Shown: piece after piece, positions 36,162-45,021 of the stretch
Layout of the letters: each line of letters starts with the position of its first letter
Position numbering within the stretch: the first letter of the stretch is position 1
NCBI RefSeq assembly: GCF_022479115.1
Contig: NZ_CP092497.1
Location: 5,828,001 to 5,892,000, forward strand
DNA from: Amycolatopsis sp. EV170708-02-1
GTDB lineage: Bacteria > Actinomycetota > Actinomycetes > Mycobacteriales > Pseudonocardiaceae
Reading direction: 5' to 3'
DNA: 64,000 bases
Translations under genes and position numbers: made by a program
Notes under the pieces: model-generated
Databases searched by the model: none
Seen by the model: the letters and a program-made list of their open reading frames with translations, nothing else
What the model was told of the DNA's origin: nothing

Positions 36162-38599
36162 AGCACCCCGGCCCCGGAACCACTGCCGCTCTCCCTTCTC
36201 CGTCGGGCGTGCACGCCACGCACGGTGGCGCCGCCGTCGCCGCCGTGGGTGGGGACTTCCATTTTCATCAAGCCGCCGTGCCCAGCGCGGCCGCGGTCGT
36301 CACCACAATCACCGGCAGCACACAGGTAACTCGGGAGCGGTTCGTCGGCCGAGCCGAACAGGTCACCCAGCTCCTGGAGCTCCTCGACCCCGTCGGACAG
36401 TGGCCGGGACCGATCGTGGTGTCAGGGATGGGCGGGCTCGGCAAGACCGCCTTGGCCAGCCACACAGCGGCGGCCACCGTCGACCGGGGCTGGTTTCCCG
36501 GCGGTGTACTGTTCGTAGACCTGCGCGGCTATGACCTTCAGGGCCAGCACGTCCGGCCCCAGCAGGTGTTCGCCTCGATGCTGCGCATCCTTGCCCCCGA
36601 CAGTCCGATACCCGCCACGCTCGACGAGCAGGCAACGGCCTATCACCAAGTCCTTGACCGGCTAGCCACGCGGGAACGACGCGTCCTGCTGGTTCTCGAC
36701 AACGTCGCCACCAGCACACAGATTGTCGATCTGCTGCCGCAGTCTGGATCGCATCGTGTGCTCGTCACCAGCCGTGACACCTTCTCTGTGCCCGCCGCAC
36801 GCCAGTTCGCCCTGGACGTTCTAAAGCCCGAGGATGCGTTGCGGCTGCTGACCGACGGCCTTGTCCGGCGTTTCCCCGGTGACCAGCGGGCCGAACTCGA
36901 ACCGGACGCCGCGCACCGGATCGCGGTGACCGTATGTGGTGCGCTGCCACTGGCACTCGAGATCACGACCGCGGTCCTGACCGGTGAACCTGACCTGTCC
37001 ATCGCAGACTTGATCACCGAACTCACCGCGCCAGACGGGACCGGGGTACACCGGCTCTCCGACGGCGAACGCATCGTCGCGACCGTCATCGACCAGTCCT
37101 GGCACCGCCTACGCGCCCGCCACCCCGACGCCGCCCGCCTCCTCCCGCTCCTGACCCTCAACCCCGGACCCGACTTCCACACCGACGCCGCCGCCGCGCT
37201 CACCGGGCAACCCTCCGCGACCACGGTGGCCTGGCTACGAACACTTCGTCACGCGAACCTCCTGCACCACACCGGTAACGGACGGTGGGCGATGCACGAC
37301 CTCATCCGCAGCCACGCTCGCGACCACCTCCACGACACTGCCACCCCGGACCCAAGCGCAGCGACCCTAGGACTTCTCGCGCACTACGTTTCCGCCACCG
37401 CCGCGGCAGACCGTCATTTACGTGTCTTGCCCGGCGATTCTCTGCCCGGACGGTTTACCGGACGAGCAGAAGCACTGGCGTGGCTAGACGCGGAGCGAGC
37501 CAATCTCACCGCCGCTGTCGTTCTCGCTCTGGCTGCCAGATGCTTCGAGATCGCCGGATTCCTGGCCGATTGCCTCGGCGCCTACCTGAAATGGCGTCGC
37601 CACATCAGCGACCTCGTCACGACAAGCGAACATGCTCTCACAGCCGCGCGGCAACTCGACGATCTCGGATTGCTTAGCTCTGCCTGGAACAACGTCGGGG
37701 TCGCACTACAAGAGGCGGGGAACTCCGATGGAGCTATCGCGGCTCTCCGGAAGGCCCGCGACACCCACCAAGAACTCGGTGACCTCCACGGCGAAGGCCT
37801 AGCCTGGAACAACCTCGGCAACACCCTGCGAAATGTGGAGCGCTTCGACGAAGCCCTCACCGCCCACCGCAAAGCCCTCGACATCTTCCAGAAAATCGGT
37901 GGCCTCCACAGCGAGGGCGACGCCTGGCACAACCTCGGCAACACCCTGCGAGATGTGGAGCGCTTCGACGAAGCCCTCACCGCACTACAGAAAGCCCACG
38001 AGATCTACCAAGAACTCGGCGACCTCCACGGCGAAGGCATAGCCTGGAACAACCTCGGCAACACCCTGCGAAATGTGGAGCGCTTCGACGAAGCCCTCAC
38101 CGCCTACCGCAAGGCACGCGAGATCCACCAAAGACTCGACGACCGCCACAACGAAGGCAATTCTTGGGATGGCCTAGGCTGCGCCCTCCAAGCGAAGCGG
38201 CGCTTCGACGAAGCCCTCACTGCCCACTGCAAGGCACGCGACATCCACCAAGAACTCGACGACCGCCACAACGAAGGCAAGTCCTGGAACAACATCGGGC
38301 TCGTCCTTCAGGAAATGCGGCGCTTCGACGACGCCATCACCGCCCACTCCAGAGCCCTCGACATCTACCAAGCAGTTGGCGACCGCTGCCAAGAAGGCCT
38401 AACGTGGTGTTGCATCGTTTATGCCCTAGAGGAATTAGAAGAAGTCATGGGGGCGAAAGCCGCCGAAGACGCGTTTTCACGAGTGCTCACCACGGCAGAT
38501 GACACCTACATCGAGGATGCGGTTCAAGAAGCCATGGAGAAGATGGACACCCGGCGCTCCACTCGGTCGCCGATCCCATCGAGTAGTGACGAGAAGTAG
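36143..38599 (+). CDS. NB-ARC (STAND) NTPase with near-identical TPR repeats
   Basis: This protein has about 818 residues from a TTG start; the exact start is uncertain because the first 50 residues are low complexity. NB-ARC: P-loop GMGGLGKTA (95-103, K101), RRVLLVLDNVATSTQ as Walker B, HRVLVTSRD sensor, GALPLALEI as GxP motif, and AMHDLIRSHARDHL with the MHD motif. A Gly/His-rich GGDFHFHQ stretch precedes it. From about 37681 a TPR array runs in exact 40-residue units whose DNA is almost identical. The last units diverge (GDRCQEGLTWCCIVY). STAND TPR proteins sense a ligand through the repeats and oligomerise. The upstream 148-residue gene is its likely partner. Confidence 0.85.
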   Translation: MAGPGLEHPGPGTTAALPSPSGVHATHGGAAVAAVGGDFHFHQAAVPSAAAVVTTITGSTQVTRERFVGRAEQVTQLLELLDPVGQWPGPIVVSGMGGLGKTALASHTAAATVDRGWFPGGVLFVDLRGYDLQGQHVRPQQVFASMLRILAPDSPIPATLDEQATAYHQVLDRLATRERRVLLVLDNVATSTQIVDLLPQSGSHRVLVTSRDTFSVPAARQFALDVLKPEDALRLLTDGLVRRFPGDQRAELEPDAAHRIAVTVCGALPLALEITTAVLTGEPDLSIADLITELTAPDGTGVHRLSDGERIVATVIDQSWHRLRARHPDAARLLPLLTLNPGPDFHTDAAAALTGQPSATTVAWLRTLRHANLLHHTGNGRWAMHDLIRSHARDHLHDTATPDPSAATLGLLAHYVSATAAADRHLRVLPGDSLPGRFTGRAEALAWLDAERANLTAAVVLALAARCFEIAGFLADCLGAYLKWRRHISDLVTTSEHALTAARQLDDLGLLSSAWNNVGVALQEAGNSDGAIAALRKARDTHQELGDLHGEGLAWNNLGNTLRNVERFDEALTAHRKALDIFQKIGGLHSEGDAWHNLGNTLRDVERFDEALTALQKAHEIYQELGDLHGEGIAWNNLGNTLRNVERFDEALTAYRKAREIHQRLDDRHNEGNSWDGLGCALQAKRRFDEALTAHCKARDIHQELDDRHNEGKSWNNIGLVLQEMRRFDDAITAHSRALDIYQAVGDRCQEGLTWCCIVYALEELEEVMGAKAAEDAFSRVLTTADDTYIEDAVQEAMEKMDTRRSTRSPIPSSSDEK
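37681..38400 (+). repeat. 120-bp tandem repeats coding TPR units
   Basis: Six units of exactly 120 bp begin near 37681, 37801, 37921, 38041, 38161 and 38281. Units two and four share long identical runs (starting GCCTGGAACAACCTCGGCAA and ending GCGCTTCGACGAAGCCCTCA); unit three differs at few bases. Such DNA-level identity points to recent unit duplication or gene conversion and predicts copy-number variation between strains. Confidence 0.85.
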
Positions 38600-38769
38600 C
38601 ACCAACACTGGACTTCGCTGCTGTAAGCATCCCTAGCCGGCTTGGCAGGTTAGGCCGCGCAGTTGGATCACCACCATTGTGTCCATCGCGATTCGCCGAG
38701 GACGACTCCTTGTTCGGTCTGGTGTGTGCAGGGGTACGGGCTAGGTGGCCCGATGGCTCCGACGCGTGC

Positions 38770-39090
38770 TCAGAACGCGACCGTCATCGGGTCCTGTCCG
38801 ATCGGGAGCGTCGTCCAGTCGTAGCGTGGAGCCCGGGCGGCCGCGGCAGCGACCAGTACACGGCCGGCGCCGCGGCGGCGGTGCTTCTTCTCGACCTCGA
38901 TGTGGACGAGGATCGCGCGGCGATCGATGCCGCACAAGGAGAAGCGGATCTCGCCGAAGATGGTGCGCCTCAGGTGCAGTTGGATAGCACCGATCCCGGC
39001 GGCCGTGACCGGTCGCATCAGCACCAGGCGCAGCCCGTACTCATCCGCCTGCTCTTCGGTGACGTCTGGCGCGGCTGCGGGGTCGATCAT
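38770..39090 (-). CDS. GNAT-like acetyltransferase, short
   Basis: This 106-residue protein has a GNAT core: IRFSLCGIDRRAILVHIEVE as strands, then KKHRRRGAGRVLVAAAAAR, with RRRGAG as the acetyl-CoA pyrophosphate loop. It is shorter than the usual 140-170 residues and ends at DPMTVAF where family members go on to FW-containing sequence, so it may be truncated at the C-terminus. Substrate unknown. It lies alone between the STAND gene and decayed DNA. Confidence 0.55.
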   Translation of the reverse strand: MIDPAAAPDVTEEQADEYGLRLVLMRPVTAAGIGAIQLHLRRTIFGEIRFSLCGIDRRAILVHIEVEKKHRRRGAGRVLVAAAAARAPRYDWTTLPIGQDPMTVAF

Positions 39091-40050
39091 CGCCCATGCA
39101 CCTTCTCGGCCGGGAAGGGCGTAGCACGCTTCGCAGAGCCATTCCGGCGACCGCGACGTCGTGCCCCCATGGGCACCGTGCCGGTGTCCCGGCGCCGGGG
39201 CGGATCGGGATCACTAGGGTGCGCCAGTGTAGGGTCTCGCCGCTCGTGACATGTCGATCTTGCACGACCTGTGCGTTCTCGGTTGTCTCGCGGTCACTCC
39301 ACCATGATCAATCCCAAACTCTTGGCATTTCCTCGACCGATCAGCCATGACGCTGTCGTCTACGCCCATTTACGGGACTGCGGTTGCATATCCGAGGCTG
39401 GCCCTTGCTGCCCGACGTGGGCGGCAAGTGCTGTTCGATCTCTGACTGCCCAGCGGGTCAGGTCATGCACGCGCACCACGACGCGGGATCGAACCAGTTC
39501 ATCCGCTGCCGCGTTGAGGACGTTGTCTAGCGCCAACTGGCGGCGGTGTCGCGCTCCATTCGCCGCGAGCCTGGGGCTGGACTTCGACTCGCCCGCGGTG
39601 CGGCTGGCAGTGCGGCTCTACGGCGACGGCGGCCGACCAACTCACCAGGGACTATCTAGCCGAGGGGATGCGCTCGATCCGGACGTGATCGTCGAGATGC
39701 TGGCGGCAGTGCTGGCAGGTGCGCTGCGCGCCGCGCAGGTCGCCGATCCCGAGTTGCGCGTCGAGTCGGTGCTGGAGGAGGTGGAGTCGCGCTAGACCCG
39801 TCGATCGTGTTGAGCGCCAACGACTCCGTCCCACATCGGCCGAGCGCGGGGGGGGGGCATGCCGAGGTCGCGTCCGAGCCGGCCGAGGTTGCGCAGAAGC
39901 TACGTGCGGTGACGCCGCGGCTGTCGGCGACCCTGTCCAGTGACCTGTGGCCGCGCAGGGCGGCGAAGCAGGTCAGGCTCACCTCGGCGATGAGTCCGCG
40001 ATCAAGGCGTACACCTTGTTGTTCCAAGGCCCGGCTTCTCACCGACCGCT
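39091..40050. other. Decayed region, no intact gene
   Basis: A + strand stretch at about 39560-39795 (GLDFDSPAVRLAVRLYGDGG, then PDVIVEMLAAVLAGALRAAQ) has coding character but lacks a proper N-terminus. A run of ten G lies near 39849. No gene is supported. Confidence 0.4.
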
Positions 40051-40845
40051 TCAGGTGACGCGAAAGACCGGCCAGCCGATCTCGGTGCGCCACGCGGCGG
40101 GATCGTCGGCGTCACGCGGGCCGACGAGGTAGACCTCCCGCACCGGCCCGGCCACCGACATCGCATTCTCCACCACCCAGGTCCCGAGTTCGCCGTAGGT
40201 GACTTCGACGCCGTCGTGCTCACCGACGTGGGTGGTGACGGCCAGTTCCACGGCCGGAAGAGTTACGGGGTGCACGCGTCCGCTGCGGGGTGGTACATCG
40301 GTCGGCAGGTAGACGAGCGCGCGACCGCGCTCCTGCTCGAACAAGGCGTTGTCGTAGCAGCCGCCCAGAGGTCCGGACACGGCGGCGCCGACGGCCGCCT
40401 CCAGCTCGGCCATCGCGCCAGCGAACCAGGCCTCGACCTCGTGATGCCCGACTACGGCTTCCACCGCCGCGACCGTCCGGGCAGGCTCCGCGCGCAGCTC
40501 GACGTCGATCGGCGCGGGGTCGGGCCGGAGCAGGCGCCGCAGCGACACAACCGCGGCCCGGGTGCGGTCGAGCACGTCCTCGAGGCGTTGCAGGTGGTCC
40601 GCGACCAGGGCCGCCCGGACACCGGGGTCGGGGGTCCGCAGGATGCGCTGCACATCGCTCAACGGGACGTCGAGTTCGCGGAGCCGGTGGATGACCTGCG
40701 CGGTCGGGATCTGGTCGAGCCCGTAGTAGCGGTAACCGGTGCTTTCGTCCACCACGGCGGGTTCCAGCAGGGCCGCCTCGTGATACCGCCGCAGCGTCCG
40801 CACGCTCAAGTGGGTCAGCCGCGAGAACTCCCCAATGCTCAGCAC
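40051..40845 (-). CDS. MerR-family transcriptional regulator with GyrI-like ligand domain
   Basis: About 264 residues from a GTG at 40845; an upstream GTG at 40899 would add 18 residues, and neither has an ideal ribosome site. The N-terminus is a classic MerR winged helix (SIGEFSRLTHLSVRTLRRY, then YRYYGLDQIPTAQVIHRL), followed by a dimerisation helix and a GyrI/effector-binding domain with a C-terminal EVYLVGPRDADDPAAWRTEI. Such regulators bind drugs or cations and twist the promoter. It is divergent from the NTF2-like and dehydrogenase genes, which it probably controls, with a dyad between them. Confidence 0.85.
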   Translation of the reverse strand: MLSIGEFSRLTHLSVRTLRRYHEAALLEPAVVDESTGYRYYGLDQIPTAQVIHRLRELDVPLSDVQRILRTPDPGVRAALVADHLQRLEDVLDRTRAAVVSLRRLLRPDPAPIDVELRAEPARTVAAVEAVVGHHEVEAWFAGAMAELEAAVGAAVSGPLGGCYDNALFEQERGRALVYLPTDVPPRSGRVHPVTLPAVELAVTTHVGEHDGVEVTYGELGTWVVENAMSVAGPVREVYLVGPRDADDPAAWRTEIGWPVFRVT

Positions 40846-40859
40846 CTCTCCATTCTGGA

Positions 40860-40876
40860 CTCTCCCCCGGGGAGAG
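40860..40876. promoter_or_regulatory. Candidate MerR operator dyad
   Basis: A 17-bp perfect palindrome CTCTCCCC-C-GGGGAGAG lies just upstream of the MerR coding region and between the divergent genes. MerR proteins bind dyads of this kind between -35 and -10 boxes. A TTGACC at 40887-40892 could be the -35 of the + strand genes, but then the dyad lies upstream of it, so the exact promoter layout is open. Confidence 0.55.
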
Positions 40877-40923
40877 AGTCCACGGCTTGACCCTCCCACC
40901 CCGCGAGATCACACGATGGGCTC

Positions 40924-41286
40924 ATGACACAGCACACCGATTCCCAGTCCGATCTGCTCCCGACCACCGTGCGGGAGTTTTTCGCCGCCCACGTCGTCCA
41001 CGACGCCGACACCGCCTCGTCGTTCCTCACCGAGGACGCGGTGATCATCGACCAGGACGAGACCTTCCGCGGACGCGAGAAGACGCACGCGTTCCTGCGG
41101 GAAGCCGGGACCGAGTTCGAGTACACGACCGAACAGATCGGCGCGCACCGCGCAGACGACAACCACTGGGTCGTGACCCTGCGGCTCGAAGGCAACTTCC
41201 CCGGCGGGATCGCCGAGCTCGACTACCGGTTCACGCTCCGGGACGACCGCATCGCCGAAATCGTCATCGCCAACCACGCGGCCTGA
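40924..41286 (+). CDS. NTF2-like (SnoaL-type) domain protein
   Basis: This 120-residue protein has the NTF2/SnoaL cone fold: an N-terminal helix (TVREFFAAHVVHDADTASSF), ITDAV-like DAVIIDQDETFRGREKTHAF, and the strands HWVVTLRLEGNFPGGIAELD and YRFTLRDDRIAEIVIAN. Members are small cyclases, isomerases or binding proteins. It lies 38 bp upstream of the short-chain dehydrogenase and divergent from MerR. Substrate unknown. Confidence 0.8.
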   Translation: MTQHTDSQSDLLPTTVREFFAAHVVHDADTASSFLTEDAVIIDQDETFRGREKTHAFLREAGTEFEYTTEQIGAHRADDNHWVVTLRLEGNFPGGIAELDYRFTLRDDRIAEIVIANHAA

Positions 41287-41324
41287 CCGAACCCGCGCAC
41301 GTCGATCTTGAATGGAGAAGAATC

Positions 41325-42148
41325 ATGAAGGTTTGGTTCATCACCGGTGGGACGCCCGGAGGGTTCGGTCTGGTCTACGCCGAGGCCGCACTGGACCAGG
41401 GCGATCGAGTCGTGGTGACCGTGCGTCGGCCTGCTGAGCTTCGGGAATGGGCTGAGCCTTACGGCGACCGCGTGCTGGTTCTTGAGCTCGACGTCACCGA
41501 TGCCCAGCAAGTGCGTGCGGCGGTCAAGGCGGCGGAGGATCGGTACGGCGGAATCGACGTGCTCGTCAACAACGCGGGCCGCGGCTGGTTCGGTTCGGTC
41601 GAAGGGGCCCCTGACGAGACGATCCGCCGCACGTTCGACCTCAACCTGTTCGCCGTGGTCGACGTGGTGCGTGCCGTCCTGCCGGGTATGCGGGCACGCG
41701 GCAGCGGCTGGATCGTGAACATGTCGTCGGTGGCGGGCCTCGTCACCGCGCAGGGGTTCGGCTACTACTCGGCGGCGAAGTTCGCGGTCGAAGGACTGTC
41801 GGAGGCGCTGCGGCTCGAGGTCGAGCCGTTCGGTGTGCGGGTGCTCGTCGTAGAGCCGGGAGCAACCCGCACCAAAGCCTTCGCCGGCTTCCAGGACCAG
41901 CCCGTCAACGAGACGCTTACGTGCCGATGATCGAGAGCGTCAAGGCGGCGTTCGTGGACCACAATGGCAAGCAAGAGGGCGATCCCGTGCGGGGAGTGCG
42001 GGCCGTGCTCAGTGCGATGAACGCACCCGTTCCGCCGCGCCGGATCGTACTCGGAAACTCTGGCTACGACGTCGTCACCGGGATGTACGAGAAAGCTCTC
42101 GTGGAGCTGCGCGCCAACGAGAAGCTTTCACGCAGCACGGACTTCTAG
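41325..42148 (+). CDS. Short-chain dehydrogenase/reductase, one frameshift
   Basis: This protein of about 274 residues starts at ATG with GGAGAAG upstream. Classical SDR motifs are TGGTPGGFG (cofactor loop), VLVNNAGRG, VNMSSVAG with the active Ser, and YYSAAK with the Tyr-Lys pair. The frame stops at 41930, but the typical SDR tail continues in the next frame (YVPMIESVKAAFVDHNG ... VVTGMYEKALVELRAN) to 42148. One base appears to be missing near 41913-41918. Either a sequencing error or a recent loss. It likely forms a unit with the NTF2-like gene under MerR control. Confidence 0.78.
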
Positions 42149-42150
42149 TC

Positions 42151-42690
42151 TTGTGGCTGCGGGCGTCGCTCGACTGCGCCCGGCGCCAGCTCCGCGCCGA
42201 AGCATTCACCGCAGCCGGGTACGCCGTGACCTTTCCCGAGCACGCCCCGGGTGAGCTCGGCGTCATGATCGTCAGCAAGCTCGCCGCCACACCCGACCCG
42301 CTCAGCACCGCCATGGACTACTTGCCCGCCCGTGCCGCCGGGGTCGTCGTTGGCACCACTGACGGACCGCTCCGCGTCGCCGGTGCCTACGTGCCGTCCC
42401 GCGATTCCAGCGCGGCCAAGACCGAACGCAAAGTGACCTGGTTACAACACTTCCAGGACGTCCTCGACCGCACGGCGAACGGCACTCCGCTGCTGCTGCT
42501 CGGCGACGGTTCGCCGAACGGTGGTCCCCATGAGAGGGTGTCGTCCCCCCGCGCCGGGCCGCTCGGTCTTCAACACTTCCCGCGTTCGCCTTTCCAGGCG
42601 GGGGCACCCCGTCTGGAAAGGCGAACGAGTCGACCGCGAGATCAGCGACGTCGTCCTGCCCCCCCCCGACACCTTCGTCGACACCGCCTA
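42151..42690 (+). pseudogene. Exonuclease III-like (EEP family) remnant
   Basis: The frame reads AAGYAVTFPEHAPGELGVMI, then VAGAYVPSRDSSAAKTERKV and TPLLLLGDGSPNGGPHE. These match the middle of ExoIII-type AP endonucleases (GVAI, N/Y-VP, and the GDxN motif, here GDGSPN). The N-terminal metal-binding start and the C-terminal SDH motif are missing. A different frame at the end (VWKGERVDREISDVVLPPP) closes at 42690. A nine-C run lies near 42660. Confidence 0.5.
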
Positions 42691-42773
42691 GCGATCAGCC
42701 CCGATCCAGGGCGAATCGGGTGCCCGGTGACGAAGAGGTCGCGAACCAGCCAGGTGTGGGCGGGCCGCAGGGA

Positions 42774-43499
42774 TTACGCGGGACGTCCGAGGCTCGATTT
42801 CGCCGATGTCACGGGCAGTCCGGTGAGCCGGATTCCGGCGTGCGTCTTGTAGCGCCGGTTGACACCGACCAGCAACGCGGTGATCCGTTCACAGATACCG
42901 CTCATGTCCAGGGGGCCGCAGTCGACCGCGCGCAATCCGTGGATGCTTTCGATGAGACCAGCTGCGACAGCCTTGTCGGCGCTCTTGTCGCCGCAGATCA
43001 ACACGTCCTCGTCGAGGCGCTGTCCGAGGTCCTGCAGGATGGCGGCGCTGACCGTCTGCATCGCGGAGATGACCGAGACGCCTGCCGGAAGCAGGTCTTG
43101 GGCCTGCTCGGCAGCTGAGCCCGCCCACGGCATGATCGGCCGAAGGCCTCGGCGCCCTGGCACCATCGGCGCGGTCGTGTCGATCAGCAACTGCCCCGGC
43201 TGGATGACCTTGGCGAGCGATCGCAGAGTCTCGAGGTGAGCGCTGAACGGGACCGCGATGACGACGACCGGCGCTCCATCGATCATCACGGCGTTCTCAC
43301 CGCCGGACGCTCGTGGTAGCCGCGTAGCAACAGCCTGCGCGGAGTCCGCGCGGCGAGAACCGATGCGGACATCGATACCGGCGTGCGCCCACCGCGTCGC
43401 GAGTCCGAGCCCGAGGGCACCGGTGCCACCGACGATGGCGACGGTCCCGACGCGCTGGGACTGCTCATCGAGCCGTGGCGCGGGCTGAGGGGATGTCAT
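42774..43499 (-). CDS. NADPH-dependent F420 reductase
   Basis: This 241-residue protein starts at ATG 43499, with AAGGAGCTCCC upstream. The Rossmann start VGTVAIVGGTGALGLGLATRW, GSRRADSAQAVA for the NADP phosphate, PVVVIAVPFSAH, and the F420-reductase block DTTAPMVPG ... AMQTVSAAILQDL identify the Fno/NpdG family. It moves hydride between NADPH and cofactor F420. It lies 29 bp after the aldehyde dehydrogenase on the same strand and would supply F420H2 to the LLM-type enzyme of the same cluster. Confidence 0.85.
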   Translation of the reverse strand: MTSPQPAPRLDEQSQRVGTVAIVGGTGALGLGLATRWAHAGIDVRIGSRRADSAQAVATRLPRASGGENAVMIDGAPVVVIAVPFSAHLETLRSLAKVIQPGQLLIDTTAPMVPGRRGLRPIMPWAGSAAEQAQDLLPAGVSVISAMQTVSAAILQDLGQRLDEDVLICGDKSADKAVAAGLIESIHGLRAVDCGPLDMSGICERITALLVGVNRRYKTHAGIRLTGLPVTSAKSSLGRPA

Positions 43500-43528
43500 G
43501 GGAGCTCCTTCGATCTCGGCCTGGTGGT

Positions 43529-44938
43529 TCATTCGCTGAGCGGGTGGTCTTGGCCGTTTTGCGCAGGCCCGACCCAGACGCTCTTGATGTTGGTGAACTG
43601 CCGGATCCCGAAGACGCCCAGCTCACGCCCATAGCCGCTGCGCTTGACGCCGCCGAAGGGCAGCCGGGGGTCGGACGCGACGATGCCGTTGACGAACACG
43701 GCGCCTGCGTCGATGCGGGGCACAAGGAGGTCAGCGCGGTCGAGGTCGGACGTCCACAGGGCCGCACCAAGACCGAACTCGGTGACGTTGGCGATGTCGA
43801 CGGCATCGGACGCGTCCTTCGCCCGGACGACCGCGGCGACCGGTCCGAAGGTCTCCTCAGCCGCGACGGCCATCTCGGGGGTGACGTTGTCCAGGACGGC
43901 GGGCCAGAGGTAGAAGCCCGGTCCCTCGGGCACCGTGCCGCCGGTGACGATCCTGGCGCCCGCCGAGACGCTGCGGCGCACCTGGTCAAGCACGTCCGCG
44001 CGGATGCCCGCCCTGGCCAACGGGCCGATCCGGACGTCGCGGTCGAAGGGGTCGCCGACAGTCAGCGCGGCGACGCCTGCGGCGAACGCTTCGGTGAACT
44101 CCTCGGCGACCGCGTCCTCGACGATGAAGCGCTTGCCCGAGATGCAGCTCTGCCCAGCGTTGAGCATCCGCGCCGTGACGGCGGCGGCCGCGGCGGCGGG
44201 GATGTCGGCGTCTGCGAGGACGATGAACGGGTCTGAGCCACCGAGTTCGAGCACCTGCGGCTTGAGGTGCGCGGCGGCCATGGCCGCGACCTGGGCGCCG
44301 ACCTCGGTCGAGCCGGTGAGGGTCAAGGCGTGGATGCGATCGTCGGCGATGAGGCTCGGCACGGCGTCCGGGCCGACCAGCAGCGTGGTGAACAGCCCGG
44401 CCGGGCAGCCCGCCTGCTCCCAGACCTCGGCGATCGCGAGGGCGCAGCGCGGGACGTTCGACGCGTGCTTCAGCACGGCGCCGTTGCCCGCCAGCAGCGC
44501 GGGCGGCGCGAACCGGAACACCTGCCACAGCGGGAAGTTCCACGGCATCACGGCGAGCACCAGACCCAGCGGGTCGTAGGCGATGTGGCTGCGCGTGGCG
44601 GCGGTCTCGACCGGCTCGCGGGCGAGCATCGCCGGACCGTGCTCGGCGTAGTACTCACAGCACCAGGCGGACTTCTCGACCTCGGCTTCAGCCTCAGCGA
44701 TGGGCTTGCCCATCTCCTCGGTGATCAGCGCGGCGAGCCTGTCCCGGTCGGCGCGCATGATGGCTGCGGCGCGGAGGAGGTGCTGGGCGCGGACCTCGAT
44801 CGGAGTTGACCGCCACTGGGCGGCCGCACCGGCCGCCCGGGCGAGGGCCGCCTCGATCTGGTCCGGGGTGTGCGGATCGAAGCGACCCAGGACTTCTTCG
44901 GTCGCGGGGTTGACGGAGGTAATCTGACGAACGGACAT
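43529..44938 (-). CDS. NAD(P)-dependent aldehyde dehydrogenase (succinate-semialdehyde type)
   Basis: This 469-residue protein starts at ATG 44938 (MSVRQITSVNPATEEVLGRF). A longer open frame upstream has no family sequence. Motifs: MPWNFPLWQVFRFA, LTGSTEVGAQVAA, catalytic Glu in LELGGSDPF and catalytic Cys in NAGQSCISGKRF, and the end PFGGVKRSGYGRELG. Closest to the short SSADH group. It oxidises an aldehyde made in the pathway to the acid. It is followed by F420 reductase and preceded by the LLM/transglutaminase gene (83 bp). Confidence 0.88.
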   Translation of the reverse strand: MSVRQITSVNPATEEVLGRFDPHTPDQIEAALARAAGAAAQWRSTPIEVRAQHLLRAAAIMRADRDRLAALITEEMGKPIAEAEAEVEKSAWCCEYYAEHGPAMLAREPVETAATRSHIAYDPLGLVLAVMPWNFPLWQVFRFAPPALLAGNGAVLKHASNVPRCALAIAEVWEQAGCPAGLFTTLLVGPDAVPSLIADDRIHALTLTGSTEVGAQVAAMAAAHLKPQVLELGGSDPFIVLADADIPAAAAAAVTARMLNAGQSCISGKRFIVEDAVAEEFTEAFAAGVAALTVGDPFDRDVRIGPLARAGIRADVLDQVRRSVSAGARIVTGGTVPEGPGFYLWPAVLDNVTPEMAVAAEETFGPVAAVVRAKDASDAVDIANVTEFGLGAALWTSDLDRADLLVPRIDAGAVFVNGIVASDPRLPFGGVKRSGYGRELGVFGIRQFTNIKSVWVGPAQNGQDHPLSE

Positions 44939-45021
44939 CGTGGTGCCCTTCTCTGGTCGGCACGGGAACGCGGCGGGAATCTCGGTGGCCCGACCTGGAC
45001 GCCGCGCCACGCGGGGGACGG

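Noticed and set aside
39848..39857. Run of ten G considered as a phase-variable tract
   Set aside because: It does not lie in a supported gene or promoter, so no switching effect can be argued.
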